Shown piece after piece: positions 9,601 through 18,456 of a stretch of 64,000 nucleotides of DNA (position 1 is the stretch's first letter; each line of letters opens with the position of its first letter). Source of the stretch: CAZQHK01 sp964593455 (GTDB taxonomy: Bacteria > Muiribacteriota > CAYSPT01); the NCBI GenBank assembly GCA_964593455.1, contig CAZQHK010000004.1, positions 62,001-126,000 of the forward strand, given 5' to 3'. Position numbers and translations under genes: made by a program. Below the pieces are notes generated by a model that was given only the letters and a program-made list of their open reading frames with translations, did not search any database and was not told the origin of the DNA.

Positions 9601-10114
9601 ATGCCTGGTGAACAACGACAAGTTCCAGGAAGCCAGAGAGGAGTTCAGAAAGAGCATCTTGGTGCTCTGTCAACAACAGAACTATGCCTCCAGCTGGGAT
9701 GAATTCCTGCGCCGGACCGCCGATCTCGTTGTTACCACCCACCTCAATGAAAACCATGATCTTACTGAGAGCTTATCCAGTGAGTTACGGTTTGTTAAAA
9801 AACTCGGCCCCAGTGATTTCGCCACGGTCTACCTGGCCTATGTGGCTCTGAGTATTTTAGAAAACCAATACATTAACCTGGTCCTGGAAGGAAAGGATCG
9901 ACTGGCCGCCGAGAATTTTGTAGAAGCCTCAGACGTTTTCCAAAAAGCCAGCCGATTGTTGAAAAACCATCCTATCGCCTATTATCATCTGTCCCAAACA
10001 TATCGGCAAGCTGGAGACCACCAAACGGCCCGGGAATATATGGATAAATATTTTCAAAAACTGAAGAAAGTTATTCCCCGGGGTCAGAAGATCAGTATCA
10101 CACCAATGGAATAA
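6629..10114 (+). CDS. O-antigen ligase/polymerase-like membrane protein with long TPR tail
   Basis: 1161 aa. The first 600 residues hold a dozen or more hydrophobic segments. The Wzy_C / O-antigen-ligase region includes LNRITGWIHGFKVLSH and GHFHNSVFQILEGAGLMG (the conserved His-Asn before a Gly-rich turn). From about residue 610 to the end it is a periplasmic or cytoplasmic TPR array (for example RRVSLGDFYKNRGKLSMALG and HPIAYYHLSQTYRQAGDH). Such enzymes join O-polysaccharide to lipid A core or act on other surface glycans. Start is TTG at 6629 behind AAGGTGAGG. It stands divergent to neuB, at the head of the glycan cluster. Confidence 0.82.
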   Translation: MSHEAVSSTRNSYGQTPLNMATNIICYLFVIVIAISHFPDKPLFLLFIKLLAAGLLAMITYYFGSYSFKNQSIDLRQFCQQCFCEPPLILFLTIGASVFSSLIANKLHLTPWLRSGQLISTVDISWLYYLYHLLLSLIAIHFTMKGQSFERGIWCSTFLLAASGIAFNVSSPMLWPILIAMLFSILDSRRCELEIVYRDRGTRWSISFLLVFFIICVISTFSSTCFWESFQHLGRLFFCISFFLIIVSFTTTTSRQQSVIYSLLFTGSIIFVSCVLTDITVVFSGVNIFKMLFLHLGGAGMRAANLEFYSYFVLPLLLVVFLSRTGPLKIFAGGMLLYGLPRLFFCGYKKVFFTAPFWLLLFGILYALQTRLSVKAVFKSTAVVLLILAVISPLFYNQVSDMLHRLAGKLSSFSNLNRITGWIHGFKVLSHCLWFGNGFNNHHALGRFIDFNIPPKDLLIMKTFLKGHFHNSVFQILEGAGLMGLVSLVLFIGTVLYRSVCSGKHIDNIFLRISAIAFIAGISGNIFSSLFHGSHPVINDLPFEAWIGLGLLCVLTHPKSRPEGKNVLPQKGKKVFRLCFWLLLVLFAFCCGLLPLFNRTMLARASFLEQQGKSNSVESCLKWATILEPLNADRRVSLGDFYKNRGKLSMALGEYEKALRLNPFYSPLLSKTGRASLKLNNTGQALFYFKRGADADPYGFLNQDVYVELALALALQGDYSEAKQALTKNIIRQGSPLFYQYWRKNSNSPRSIDSYYFDPLLTPGTEPGFLFSPQPNSLKLEYKYRPEVNLFGQPRNLSVFDQIANVPGLDNGSLSLRKIVNLVKEEMESWSKYDHRSAYIINSKLRGLFRSTGFYAEEKALVESFMERSKSAHNKNFVMYGHFSLGDIYACQGLYDKALKEFRIYREWSGVPLLQEIELRQKLGDEEGFFQLALNLKRKETFFIKQYLIKSNAALKENRYGDAAEAFRQCRLRINPWRINERIYFTESIGKCLVNNDKFQEAREEFRKSILVLCQQQNYASSWDEFLRRTADLVVTTHLNENHDLTESLSSELRFVKKLGPSDFATVYLAYVALSILENQYINLVLEGKDRLAAENFVEASDVFQKASRLLKNHPIAYYHLSQTYRQAGDHQTAREYMDKYFQKLKKVIPRGQKISITPME

Positions 10115-10135
10115 TATTTTTTCTCGGTGCGAGAC

Positions 10136-10936
10136 CTATGAAAAAATCTCACCATCGAAGGTCAATACGTTATCTTTCCAATCGTAATGCAAGGCTTTCC
10201 TGGTCTCTTTTGAGACGATTTGTCCCAGATGAGCCGTGATGCGCTCAGCGCCGTCAAATTCAAATCCTAACAGTTTGATCTCGCTACGCCAGGTCGTATG
10301 GACCAGGTCGATGAGCTCATCGGTGTAATATGAGCGGTAATCCTTTCTCTCCCCCACACGCTGCCGTTCTTTACGGGTATAAGTACACCGATAATATTCC
10401 GCCAGTTTTCCCAGGTCTTCATCAAGTGACCTGGTACTGTTCAACCAATCGACAATCAGATCTCCGGAACTTGAAAACAACTGGCAGTGAATAAACTTCC
10501 GGCTGGGCCACTGATTTTCGCGGTCAGCGATGGTTTTCAGGAGATACTCGAACCCTTTGTTGGCCACCTCGTAATCATAATGCTCGGTATCTCGGTACCG
10601 GGAATTCCAACCGCCGGCGTGGGACGCGTAACTGACCAGCCAGTCGAAAATATTCCTGACCGTGGAGAATACATGATAATATTCTTCGATCTTTTCCCTC
10701 GCGATGACCGATGTTTTAGCCCTGGCCGGGTCATGTTCCAGATAGATCACATTGTGGTCGCCGGGGCGGTCGATAACAAATTTGTGTCCCAGATACTTGA
10801 CGGGATGGATGACCGCTTGATCATCTGTTTCCCGCTGGCTGATATACGTACCACCTGTTTTAGGGATGTGGAGGTAGGCCGGGATTTTGCGCGTCTTTAT
10901 CATGGCGACGAGATTACGTATCGTTTTCTTCATCAT
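10136..10936 (-). CDS. sulfotransferase family protein
   Basis: 266 aa. N-terminal YLHIPKTGGTYIS is the 5'-phosphosulfate (PAPS) loop of the Sulfotransfer_2 type, and FSTVRNIFDWLVSY matches the 3'-phosphate-binding block of the same family. These cytoplasmic enzymes move sulfate from PAPS to sugars. It is the last gene after wzm-wzt, 7 nt downstream of the wzt stop, which suggests that the exported polysaccharide is sulfated. The substrate is unknown. Confidence 0.75.
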   Translation of the reverse strand: MMKKTIRNLVAMIKTRKIPAYLHIPKTGGTYISQRETDDQAVIHPVKYLGHKFVIDRPGDHNVIYLEHDPARAKTSVIAREKIEEYYHVFSTVRNIFDWLVSYASHAGGWNSRYRDTEHYDYEVANKGFEYLLKTIADRENQWPSRKFIHCQLFSSSGDLIVDWLNSTRSLDEDLGKLAEYYRCTYTRKERQRVGERKDYRSYYTDELIDLVHTTWRSEIKLLGFEFDGAERITAHLGQIVSKETRKALHYDWKDNVLTFDGEIFS

Positions 10937-10943
10937 GGTACGC

Positions 10944-12203
10944 TCATTGGTCGGAACTGTTTCGGCTTTTTACAATTAGAGGGCAAAAAGCGCCAATTTT
11001 GTCTTTGCCTCGGGCTATATGAGGAAGTAGCAGTGGTTCATCCACACAACTGGCACTAAGCTCAAAACCAATAATAGGATCCCGGTTAAGAATGACATCC
11101 CCCTGCACAGAAATACTCAGGATAAGCGTATAGGAGCCCGGAGTAAGCCGATGATCATCCACTTCCAGCAGCAGGACGTGGTTTCCCGCGTCCAAACTGT
11201 CGATTCTCGCTTTCGTAGTCAATAACTTTGCGCCCAAAGAGTTTCTAAAGGCCAACAACAAGTATATGTTGTTCATTGGCTGTTTGAGTGACAAGGTCAA
11301 CTCAAACGGAAGCCTTTTATTGAATCCCAATTCGACCTGATCTGAAAGAAAAAGAAACTTTTCCACCTGGAAATTTTCGTCATGAGTCCGTAACTCTATA
11401 GAGAATTCCTTACCACTCACCATCTCTGAATATTCTCTGACTACATCCTCTGTTTTAGAAATTGTTCGGACACGGCCTTTCTCCAGGAGAATGGCACGAT
11501 CAGTCAATTGAAGAATAGAACTCATGTTATGGCTGACAAATAAGACGGTTCTCCCTTCCCCGGAAATGGTTTTGATTTTCCCCAGGCATTTCTTCCGGAA
11601 CGCCGCGTCACCGACCGCCAGCACTTCATCAACCAAAAGAATTTCCGGTTCCAGGTGGGCGGCTACCGCAAAGGCCAGGCGGACGTACATACCGGAGGAG
11701 TAGCGTTTAACCGGCGTATCGAGAAATTTTTCCACTTCGGAAAAGGCCACGATCTCATCGAACTTATCCCGTATCTCCTGCTTTCCCATCCCAAGCACCG
11801 CACCGTTTAAAAAGATGTTCTCCCGGCCGGTCAGTTCCGGATGGAACCCCGTCCCCACCTCCAGCAGACTCGCCACCCGGCCCTTAAGCGAGATACTCCC
11901 GCTTGATGGTTCGGTTATTCGGCTCAACAACTTCAGGAGCGTGGTCTTGCCCGCCCCGTTACAGCCGATAATCCCAATCCTTTCTCCTTGCTCTACTTCA
12001 AACGACACATCATCAAGTGCCCAAAACTCTTCAACAAAAGGATTATCCGATTTTTTTCCAGAACGTAACCATTGCAGAACTCGAGCACCGGCACCCTTCG
12101 TTTTATCGACGATAGCTTCGCGAAATGTCCGGTATGAGTTAGTTTGTTCATGTCGGATGATGTATTTCTTACCGAGATTAGACGTTTTTATTACCGTTGA
12201 CAT
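10944..12203 (-). CDS. wzt: O-antigen / polysaccharide ABC exporter, ATPase with C-terminal carbohydrate-binding domain
   Basis: 419 aa. Walker A GCNGAGKTT (80-88), signature YSSGM (168-172) and Walker B ILLVDE (188-193) are intact, as is the H-loop VSHNM. The first 60 residues carry the Wzt/TagH-type leader. Residues 260-419 form the extra beta-sandwich that binds the chain terminus in Wzt proteins. It works with the permease at 12208, which ends 4 nt upstream, to export finished undecaprenyl-linked glycan across the inner membrane. Confidence 0.92.
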   Translation of the reverse strand: MSTVIKTSNLGKKYIIRHEQTNSYRTFREAIVDKTKGAGARVLQWLRSGKKSDNPFVEEFWALDDVSFEVEQGERIGIIGCNGAGKTTLLKLLSRITEPSSGSISLKGRVASLLEVGTGFHPELTGRENIFLNGAVLGMGKQEIRDKFDEIVAFSEVEKFLDTPVKRYSSGMYVRLAFAVAAHLEPEILLVDEVLAVGDAAFRKKCLGKIKTISGEGRTVLFVSHNMSSILQLTDRAILLEKGRVRTISKTEDVVREYSEMVSGKEFSIELRTHDENFQVEKFLFLSDQVELGFNKRLPFELTLSLKQPMNNIYLLLAFRNSLGAKLLTTKARIDSLDAGNHVLLLEVDDHRLTPGSYTLILSISVQGDVILNRDPIIGFELSASCVDEPLLLPHIARGKDKIGAFCPLIVKSRNSSDQ

Positions 12204-12207
12204 AGGT

Positions 12208-13041
12208 TTAAATCACATCCGCAAACGTTCGTTCCGACCGCCTGAAAAACCAGACTCCCAATAGAAATAGGACAATAGTAACCACGGTTGAACAAACAAA
12301 TCCCAACCAGTTGACGTTATGGCTGCCGCCCAGAACTGCCCATCTGAATCCGTCGATGACTCCGACCATCGGATTCAACGAGTAAAGCAGGCGCCATTTC
12401 TCCGGAATAATGGTGCTGCTGAAACCGACGGGTGAAATATAGATTCCGAACCTGACAATGAACGGTGTGATATAACGGATATCCCGGTACTTGACATTGA
12501 CCGCGCTCAACCAGAGCCCCAGCCCCATGGATGTGAGCAGCGCGGTTAACATTAAGATCGGGATGAAAACAATTTGCCAGGAAGGAACATACCGGTACCA
12601 GATCATAATACCGGCGAAGATGACTATTGATATCAAGAAATCAATGATACTGACGATCACAGTACTGGTAGGAATAACTATTCTTGGGAAATATATTTTG
12701 GAAATGAGATTTTTATTGCGTACCAGGCTGGTAGAGCAATCCGAAAAAGATGTGGAAAAAAACTGCCAGGGCAGCATGGCGCAATAAACAAGGATAGGGT
12801 ACGGAACACCATCCGATGGTAATTTGGCCAGTTTCCCAAAAATGACGGTAAAAATAACCATGGCCAGAAACGGCCGCAGTACACTCCACATGATTCCCAA
12901 CACGGTCTGTTTATATCTCACCAAAACATCCCGCCAGGCTAGAAAATAGAACAACTCCCGGTATAGCCACAGATCTTTCCAATAATATTTGCCCGGTTTT
13001 TCCGCTTCTATCACCAGGGTGAATTCAGACTCATTGGCCAT
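12208..13041 (-). CDS. wzm: O-antigen / polysaccharide ABC exporter, permease
   Basis: 277 aa ABC-2 type permease with six hydrophobic segments. The N-terminal amphipathic stretch FLAWRDVLVRYKQTVLG and the late FGIYISPVGFSS are typical of Wzm/TagG. It partners the ATPase encoded immediately downstream. Transcription diverges from gmd. Confidence 0.92.
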   Translation of the reverse strand: MANESEFTLVIEAEKPGKYYWKDLWLYRELFYFLAWRDVLVRYKQTVLGIMWSVLRPFLAMVIFTVIFGKLAKLPSDGVPYPILVYCAMLPWQFFSTSFSDCSTSLVRNKNLISKIYFPRIVIPTSTVIVSIIDFLISIVIFAGIMIWYRYVPSWQIVFIPILMLTALLTSMGLGLWLSAVNVKYRDIRYITPFIVRFGIYISPVGFSSTIIPEKWRLLYSLNPMVGVIDGFRWAVLGGSHNVNWLGFVCSTVVTIVLFLLGVWFFRRSERTFADVI

Positions 13042-13193
13042 AAAAAATCACGTCTTCCAACCCATAAGAGCAGATTATTGTATCGTAAGCAACTTCAGTG
13101 AGACAACTTTCCTTAAATAAGTATATCACTGCTTAATCCAACCGAAGAGCATATCATTCTGGAAAGAGCTGTTTTTAACAGTACCATCAAATA

Positions 13194-13222
13194 TTGCCGC
13201 AGACCATTATTTGGTGTAAACT
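13194..13222 (+). promoter_or_regulatory. possible promoter of the gmd operon
   Basis: TTGCCG (13194-13199), 17 nt, TAAACT (13217-13222), 41 nt before the gmd start. Confidence 0.4.
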
Positions 13223-13262
13223 TGCTAAACGCTGCAGACCGCTGTGAATGCGAGGTGAGTCC

Positions 13263-14309
13263 ATGTCTAAGATCGCTCTCATTACCGGGATTACCGGACA
13301 GGACGGTTCCTATCTGGCAGAACTTCTTCTCAACAAACAGTATGAAGTTCATGGAATTATACGAAGGGCTTCCACCTTCAACACCAAAAGAATCGACCAC
13401 ATCTACGTCGATCCCCATGAATCTCAGGCCAAACTGTTCTTGCATTACGGAGATATATCCGATGCCGAACAGATATCGAACATCATCCATAATGTCAAAC
13501 CTGACGAAATCTACCACCTGGGGGCACAGAGCCATGTCCGGGTCAGTTTCGATGTCCCGGAATACACCGGCAACGTTACCGGCCTGGGCACGACCAGGTT
13601 ATTGGAAGCGATCAGGCGAAGTGAAAAATCAATTCGGTTCTACCAGGCTTCAAGCAGCGAAATGTTCGGCTCGTCCCCGCCCCCGCAGTCAGAAACAACC
13701 CCGTTCCATCCCCGCAGCCCGTACGCCTGCGCCAAGCTCTATGCCTACTGGATGACTCACAACTATAAGGAAGCGTACAATATTTTCGCTTGTAACGGTA
13801 TCCTGTTCAATCACGAGTCTCCCCGCAGAGGTGAAACGTTTGTGACCAGGAAAATCACCCGCGGACTGGCGAATATTATTGCAAAAAAAGAACGCTCCCT
13901 TTATCTAGGAAACTTAGAGGCAAAGCGGGATTGGGGTTATGTCCCGGAATATGTGGAAGGCATGTGGAAGATGATGCAGCGCCGGCAACCGGAGGATTTT
14001 GTTATCGGGACCGGTGAGACCCATTCGGTCCAGGAATTTGTAGAGGAAGCTTTTGCCTATGCCGGGCTGGACTGGAAAAAACATATAAAAATAGATCCCC
14101 GTTATTACCGCCCCACGGAAGTAGTCTCCCTGATAGCCGATCCCGGCAAAGCCCGAGAAACACTGCAGTGGAACCCAAAAGTAAAATTCAAGGATCTAAC
14201 CCGAATCATGGTTGACGCCGATATGAGAGCCGCCGGTTTGAAGCCCATCGGCGAAGGTGACAATATCTTGAAAGAGCGGTTTCCCGACCGGTGGTGGGGA
14301 GCTGACTGA
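13263..14309 (+). CDS. gmd: GDP-mannose 4,6-dehydratase
   Basis: Converts GDP-mannose to GDP-4-keto-6-deoxymannose, precursor of fucose, rhamnose or perosamine. Short-chain dehydrogenase fold: TGITGQDGSYLAE cofactor loop, SSSEMFG, catalytic Tyr/Lys in SPYACAKLYAYW, and the Gmd signatures NHESPRRGETFVTRK and RDWGYVPEYVEGMW. I start at ATG 13263 (MSKIALIT), which has AGGTGA 5 nt upstream; an ATG 15 nt earlier has no ribosome site. 348 aa is the family length. First gene of a plus-strand glycan operon reaching to 21734; the next gene starts 1 nt after its stop. Confidence 0.95.
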   Translation: MSKIALITGITGQDGSYLAELLLNKQYEVHGIIRRASTFNTKRIDHIYVDPHESQAKLFLHYGDISDAEQISNIIHNVKPDEIYHLGAQSHVRVSFDVPEYTGNVTGLGTTRLLEAIRRSEKSIRFYQASSSEMFGSSPPPQSETTPFHPRSPYACAKLYAYWMTHNYKEAYNIFACNGILFNHESPRRGETFVTRKITRGLANIIAKKERSLYLGNLEAKRDWGYVPEYVEGMWKMMQRRQPEDFVIGTGETHSVQEFVEEAFAYAGLDWKKHIKIDPRYYRPTEVVSLIADPGKARETLQWNPKVKFKDLTRIMVDADMRAAGLKPIGEGDNILKERFPDRWWGAD

Positions 14310-14310
14310 C

Positions 14311-15267
14311 ATGACGTTCTGGCACAATAAAAAAATCCTGGTAACAGGCGGGGCGGGTTTTCTGGGTTCGTTCCTGGTACGCAAATTACAGGAGAAGGGA
14401 GTAGCGGCAAACAATATCCGGATACCGCGCAGTAAAGACACCGATTTGAGAAATTGGGACAACTGCGTGGAAGCCGTCCGGGATATTGATATCGTTATCC
14501 ATTTGGCGGCACGGGTCGGTGGTATCGGATTCAACAGGGAATATCCGGCGACCCTTTTCTATGACAATGCCATATCCGGGATTCAGTTGATGGAAGCTGC
14601 CTATCGGGAAAACGTCGAAAAATTCGTGGCGCTTGGAACCGTCTGCGCCTATCCCAAATTTACGCCGGTACCCTTCAAAGAGGAAGATCTCTGGAACGGT
14701 TATCCGGAAGAAACAAACGCTCCTTATGGACTGGCGAAAAAGATGCTGTTGGTGCAGGCTCAGGCCTATCGGCAGCAATACGGTTTCAACGCTATCTTCC
14801 TCTTGCCGGTCAACCTGTATGGTCCCGGAGACACGTTCGATCCCGAACGGTCCCACGTCATTCCGGCCCTCATCCGGAAGTTCACGGAAGCCGTGGCGGG
14901 AAACAAAAAGGAGGTTGTTGTTTGGGGAACCGGGACGGCGTCTCGGGAATTTCTGTACGTAGAGGACGCTGCCGAAGGAATTATTCTAGCCGCCGAACGG
15001 TATGATAAACCAGATCCGGTGAACATAGGGGCCGGGTTCGAAATAACAATCAGAGACCTGGCTGAAATGATAGCCAGGTTGGTCGGATTCCACAGCACCA
15101 TTGTCTGGGATGCCGCCAAACCGGATGGACAGCCGAGACGTTGCCTGGATGTCAGTAGAGCTTTACACGAGTTTGGTTTCGAAGCCGGAATCGGCTTCGA
15201 GGCCGGTTTGAGAAAAACGATTGACTGGTACCGGAAACAGACCCTGAACGTGAACCATGTCCCGTGA
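14311..15267 (+). CDS. fcl: GDP-L-fucose synthase-like NAD-dependent epimerase/reductase
   Basis: 318 aa extended SDR protein: VTGGAGFLGSFLV loop, IHLAARVGGI, catalytic Tyr and Lys in APYGLAKK, and GTGTASREFLYVEDAA near the C-terminal third, all as in GDP-fucose synthase. It would reduce and epimerise the product of Gmd to GDP-L-fucose. The family motif SSCIYP reads GTVCAYP here, so a related GDP-6-deoxy-sugar enzyme is possible. It follows gmd by 1 nt. Confidence 0.82.
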   Translation: MTFWHNKKILVTGGAGFLGSFLVRKLQEKGVAANNIRIPRSKDTDLRNWDNCVEAVRDIDIVIHLAARVGGIGFNREYPATLFYDNAISGIQLMEAAYRENVEKFVALGTVCAYPKFTPVPFKEEDLWNGYPEETNAPYGLAKKMLLVQAQAYRQQYGFNAIFLLPVNLYGPGDTFDPERSHVIPALIRKFTEAVAGNKKEVVVWGTGTASREFLYVEDAAEGIILAAERYDKPDPVNIGAGFEITIRDLAEMIARLVGFHSTIVWDAAKPDGQPRRCLDVSRALHEFGFEAGIGFEAGLRKTIDWYRKQTLNVNHVP

Positions 15268-15309
15268 ATAGAGTCCGTGTGGAATTATTTAATGTAAGGG
15301 AATAAAACG

Positions 15310-16068
15310 ATGCGCAGACTGTTCACTCTTCCTTTACGTTATTTACGAAAGATATGGAACCGATACCACCACTATTGGAAACAGCGGCAACAGTACAAGA
15401 ATATGCTACGGTTTTATTCTCGATTCATCAAACCCGGCGACCGGTGTTTCGATGTTGGGGCCCACAAGGGAGAGAGAACTGAGGTATTTCTGAAACTCGG
15501 TGCGGAGGTGGTAGCCGTGGAACCGCAGGCGCAACTGGCTACGCTTCTCGAAAAAAAATATGGGACTCGACCGGAGTTTTCGATTATCAAGAAAGGTCTC
15601 TCGGACAGCCTGGGAGAGCTCCCTTTCTACATCTGTGACGAGGCCACCACGGTCAGCACCTTCTCCGAGAAATGGAAAACGGGCCGTTTTGACCGTTTCG
15701 AATGGAACCGAACGGAGACGGTTGCGATTACTACCCTTGATCAGCTCGTAGAGGAATTCGGTCAACCGGTTTTCTGCAAGATAGACGTGGAAGGATTTGA
15801 GCTAAAGGCTCTCCAGGGGTTGTCCAAACCTCTCCCCTGTCTCTCTTTCGAGTTCACCAGAGAGTTTTTCGATGATGCCAGACTTTGCGTGGATTACCTG
15901 ACCTCCCTGGGTTACCGGGAATTCAACTGCTCCAGGGGAGCTTCACTGCAGATGATTTTCACCACATCGTGGCCGAATCCGAACGATCTCTTGCATACGA
16001 TAAGCCTGATAGAAGACGAACATCTGTGGGGTGACATCTACGCTAGATTCCGGGAAGAAGAGACATGA
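15310..16068 (+). CDS. FkbM-family SAM-dependent methyltransferase
   Basis: 252 aa. SAM-binding motif FDVGAHKGERTEVFLKLGA, then VVAVEPQ, and FCKIDVEGFELKALQGL are the FkbM signature. FkbM enzymes put O-methyl groups on sugars or polyketides; here a glycan residue is the likely target. Its TGA stop overlaps the ATG of the next gene by 4 nt, so the two are translationally coupled. Confidence 0.85.
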   Translation: MRRLFTLPLRYLRKIWNRYHHYWKQRQQYKNMLRFYSRFIKPGDRCFDVGAHKGERTEVFLKLGAEVVAVEPQAQLATLLEKKYGTRPEFSIIKKGLSDSLGELPFYICDEATTVSTFSEKWKTGRFDRFEWNRTETVAITTLDQLVEEFGQPVFCKIDVEGFELKALQGLSKPLPCLSFEFTREFFDDARLCVDYLTSLGYREFNCSRGASLQMIFTTSWPNPNDLLHTISLIEDEHLWGDIYARFREEET

Positions 16069-16838
16069 AATCAATCGGGCTTTTCCGCATGGTAAAAAAA
16101 CTCATATGTCTGGTTATTACCATCAAGCCGCACAACATATTGCGAGGGCTGAAATTCATCAGGGATTTTTCGAGATACCACCGCACGACCGAAAACGGGA
16201 AACGACCGGCTTTGCAGGACATCTATCCCTGCCTCGAGGACAGGACCTGGAAAACACCCTTCGACGCCCACTACTTCTATCTGGGAGCGTGGGCCTTTAC
16301 GCGCATCCAAGAAAGCGGACCAGACAAACATCTGGACATCGGCTCGGACATACGGTGGGTAGGATTACTGAGCACCATTACTGATGTTACCTTCCTGGAT
16401 ATTCGTCCATTCGAAACCGACCTGGAGGGACTGACGGTAAAAAAGGGAAGCCTCCTGGCGCTCCCATACGAAGATGGAGCCGTCAGCTCCCTCTCGTGCC
16501 TGCACGTGGCGGAACATGTTGGTTTGGGACGATATGGCGATCCCCTGGATCCGGACGGAACGGAAAAAACCTGCCGGGAATTATCGCGGGTCTTGGCGGT
16601 GGACGGTAACCTTTATTTTGCCGTTCCCGTGGGCAGGGAAAGAACATGCTTCAATGCACACCGGATCTTCCATCCCCGGACCATATTCGATTATTTCCAG
16701 GAGCTTGATCTCATGGAGTTTTCAGGGGTTACCGACGAAAAACGCTTTATTCGATACGCCGATCCGGATGTCCTGGCTCAATCCAACTACGCCTGCGGTT
16801 TGTTCCGGTTTACCAGGAAAAAAGAGAAGTTGCCGTAA
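16065..16838 (+). CDS. DUF268-type methyltransferase-like protein
   Basis: 257 aa. The stretch LPYEDGAVSSLSCLHVAEH and the following GLGRYGDPLDPDG with CRELSRVL are hallmarks of the DUF268 family, which has a Rossmann SAM-methyltransferase-like core (HLDIGSD, then VTFLDIRPF). The exact reaction is not known. It overlaps the FkbM gene by 4 nt and lies in the glycan operon. Confidence 0.75.
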   Translation: MKSIGLFRMVKKLICLVITIKPHNILRGLKFIRDFSRYHRTTENGKRPALQDIYPCLEDRTWKTPFDAHYFYLGAWAFTRIQESGPDKHLDIGSDIRWVGLLSTITDVTFLDIRPFETDLEGLTVKKGSLLALPYEDGAVSSLSCLHVAEHVGLGRYGDPLDPDGTEKTCRELSRVLAVDGNLYFAVPVGRERTCFNAHRIFHPRTIFDYFQELDLMEFSGVTDEKRFIRYADPDVLAQSNYACGLFRFTRKKEKLP

Positions 16839-16848
16839 AGGAACGGAT

Positions 16849-17820
16849 ATGAAGATACTCCTGTTGACAGTGGGAACCATCAATTACAACTGCGATATCA
16901 ATTTCTATGAACCGTTAAAAGATATCGGGGACAGCGTCATCAGGTACAACTACATCGAGCGCTTGAATGATGTGGGAAAACGCTCGATAAATCGAGAAGT
17001 ACTGGCGCTGGCCGAATCTGAGAACCCGGATTTCATTTTCTTCATCACCTACCGGGACGAGATATCCAGGAAAACCCTGTTCAGGCTCAGGGAGCGGGGA
17101 CACAAGGTGGTCGGCTGGTTTTCCGACGACCACTGGCGGTTTGACGACTACTCCCGGCACCTGGCCAGGGACCTGTTTTGTTCCATCACCACCGACAGCG
17201 AAGCGGTGGACAAATACAAAAACTACGGATTCAATGTGATCAAATCGCAATGGGCCTCTAATCCCGAGTACTATCACCCGGTGGAATCGTCTGAGCAATA
17301 CGATGTTACCTTTGTCGGGCAAAGCCACGGCATACGGGGTGAAGTTATCAGTTTTCTCAAACAAAATGAGATACCGGTAGAAGCCTTCGGAAAGGGGTGG
17401 GGTTCGTTCCTGCCTTTCGAGGAAATCATTGCCATCTTCAGCAACAGCAAAATCAACCTGAATATTTCCGCCAGCTCACGGGATCCGCACCGCAAACAGA
17501 TCAAAGGTCGGGTGTTCGAGGTTCCCATGTGCGGCGGATTTCTCCTGACTGATTACGTGGATGAGCTTGAAAATTATTTCGATATCGGCCGCGAGATCGT
17601 CTGTTATCAGGACCGGGAGGATCTTGTGCAAAAAATACGGTATTACCTGAAGCATGAGAACGAACGGCACCAGATAGCGGAAAACGGGTACCGGGCCTGT
17701 CTCGAACAGCATACCTGGAGCAGCCGGTTTCGTGATATTCTAAAAGAATTGAACACCATGCCGCGGCCGGAGCCGGGACCGGAGAGCTTGTTTGATACAA
17801 TAAGAAACATATTTCGCTGA
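16849..17820 (+). CDS. CgeB-like glycosyltransferase
   Basis: 323 aa, starting at ATG 16849 behind an AAAGGA site. The early region (FITYRDEISRKTLFRLRERG, then GWFSDDHWRFDDY) and the C-terminal half (SKINLNISASSRDP, RVFEVPMCGGFLLTDY, then a capping helix with HTWSSRFRDIL) match the CgeB / Glyco_trans_1_2 group. The frame is open upstream across the DUF268 gene, but that extension is a shadow. It probably adds a sugar in the same glycan pathway. Confidence 0.75.
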   Translation: MKILLLTVGTINYNCDINFYEPLKDIGDSVIRYNYIERLNDVGKRSINREVLALAESENPDFIFFITYRDEISRKTLFRLRERGHKVVGWFSDDHWRFDDYSRHLARDLFCSITTDSEAVDKYKNYGFNVIKSQWASNPEYYHPVESSEQYDVTFVGQSHGIRGEVISFLKQNEIPVEAFGKGWGSFLPFEEIIAIFSNSKINLNISASSRDPHRKQIKGRVFEVPMCGGFLLTDYVDELENYFDIGREIVCYQDREDLVQKIRYYLKHENERHQIAENGYRACLEQHTWSSRFRDILKELNTMPRPEPGPESLFDTIRNIFR

Positions 17821-17835
17821 ATAAGAGGGAGCGAC

Positions 17836-18444
17836 ATGGCAGAGCGGGCGCATCCTGAAGACAAAGGATTTCAAGACCGGTGGTTCGGTTTGAAAAAGAG
17901 CAGGTACAAGCAGAAACTGTACGAGCGGTACCGGTACTGCAATCCATACATCAAGGGGAAAACAGTTCTGGACATCCCCTGCGGAACCGGTTGGGGAACC
18001 AGTCTGCTCAAAGGGGCTGCCCGGATTACCGGTATCGACGTTTCCGAAGAAGCTATCACTTATGCTCAGGAGCACTACGAGCGGAGCGACCGCCGGTTCG
18101 TTACCGGGGCCATGGAATCAATTCCTCTTCCGGAAAACGATGTTGAGGTTCTCATCTGCCTGGAAGGATTCGAGCACGTCACGGAAACGTTTGGAACACA
18201 GTTTATCGAAGAGGCTAAACGGGTACTCATCGACGGCGGGGTGTTGATTATGACCTGCCCCGTCTTGAATGAGTGCGGCGAGACCACCAGTAATCCGTAT
18301 CATTTCTGTGAGTACGATGAACGCAAGCTGATCGTTATCCTGAACGACAATTTCAGGATACAGCGCCTGGAGCGAATCCAAGGACCAGACGGCCCGGAGT
18401 ACCGGGCTGTTTTAATCAACGTGAAAAAAGGCTGCGCGGAATAA
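17836..18444 (+). CDS. class I SAM-dependent methyltransferase
   Basis: 202 aa. Methyltransf_11 type: VLDIPCGTGWGTSLL (SAM motif I), GIDVSEEAI (motif post I), and EVLICLEGFEHV (motif with the aromatic/His end). GGAG-like spacing site 4-10 nt before the ATG. The substrate cannot be told; context suggests sugar modification. Confidence 0.8.
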   Translation: MAERAHPEDKGFQDRWFGLKKSRYKQKLYERYRYCNPYIKGKTVLDIPCGTGWGTSLLKGAARITGIDVSEEAITYAQEHYERSDRRFVTGAMESIPLPENDVEVLICLEGFEHVTETFGTQFIEEAKRVLIDGGVLIMTCPVLNECGETTSNPYHFCEYDERKLIVILNDNFRIQRLERIQGPDGPEYRAVLINVKKGCAE

Positions 18445-18456
18445 AACGTAGAAAGT

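Noticed and set aside
10115..10145. Bidirectional terminator between the O-antigen-ligase and sulfotransferase genes
   Set aside because: The small stem TCTCG-GTG-CGAGA has its T runs on the wrong side for either direction.
16474..16848. N-terminal extension of the CgeB-like glycosyltransferase
   Set aside because: The frame is open, but it overlaps the DUF268 gene fully, is not protein-like, and the start at 16849 has a proper ribosome site.
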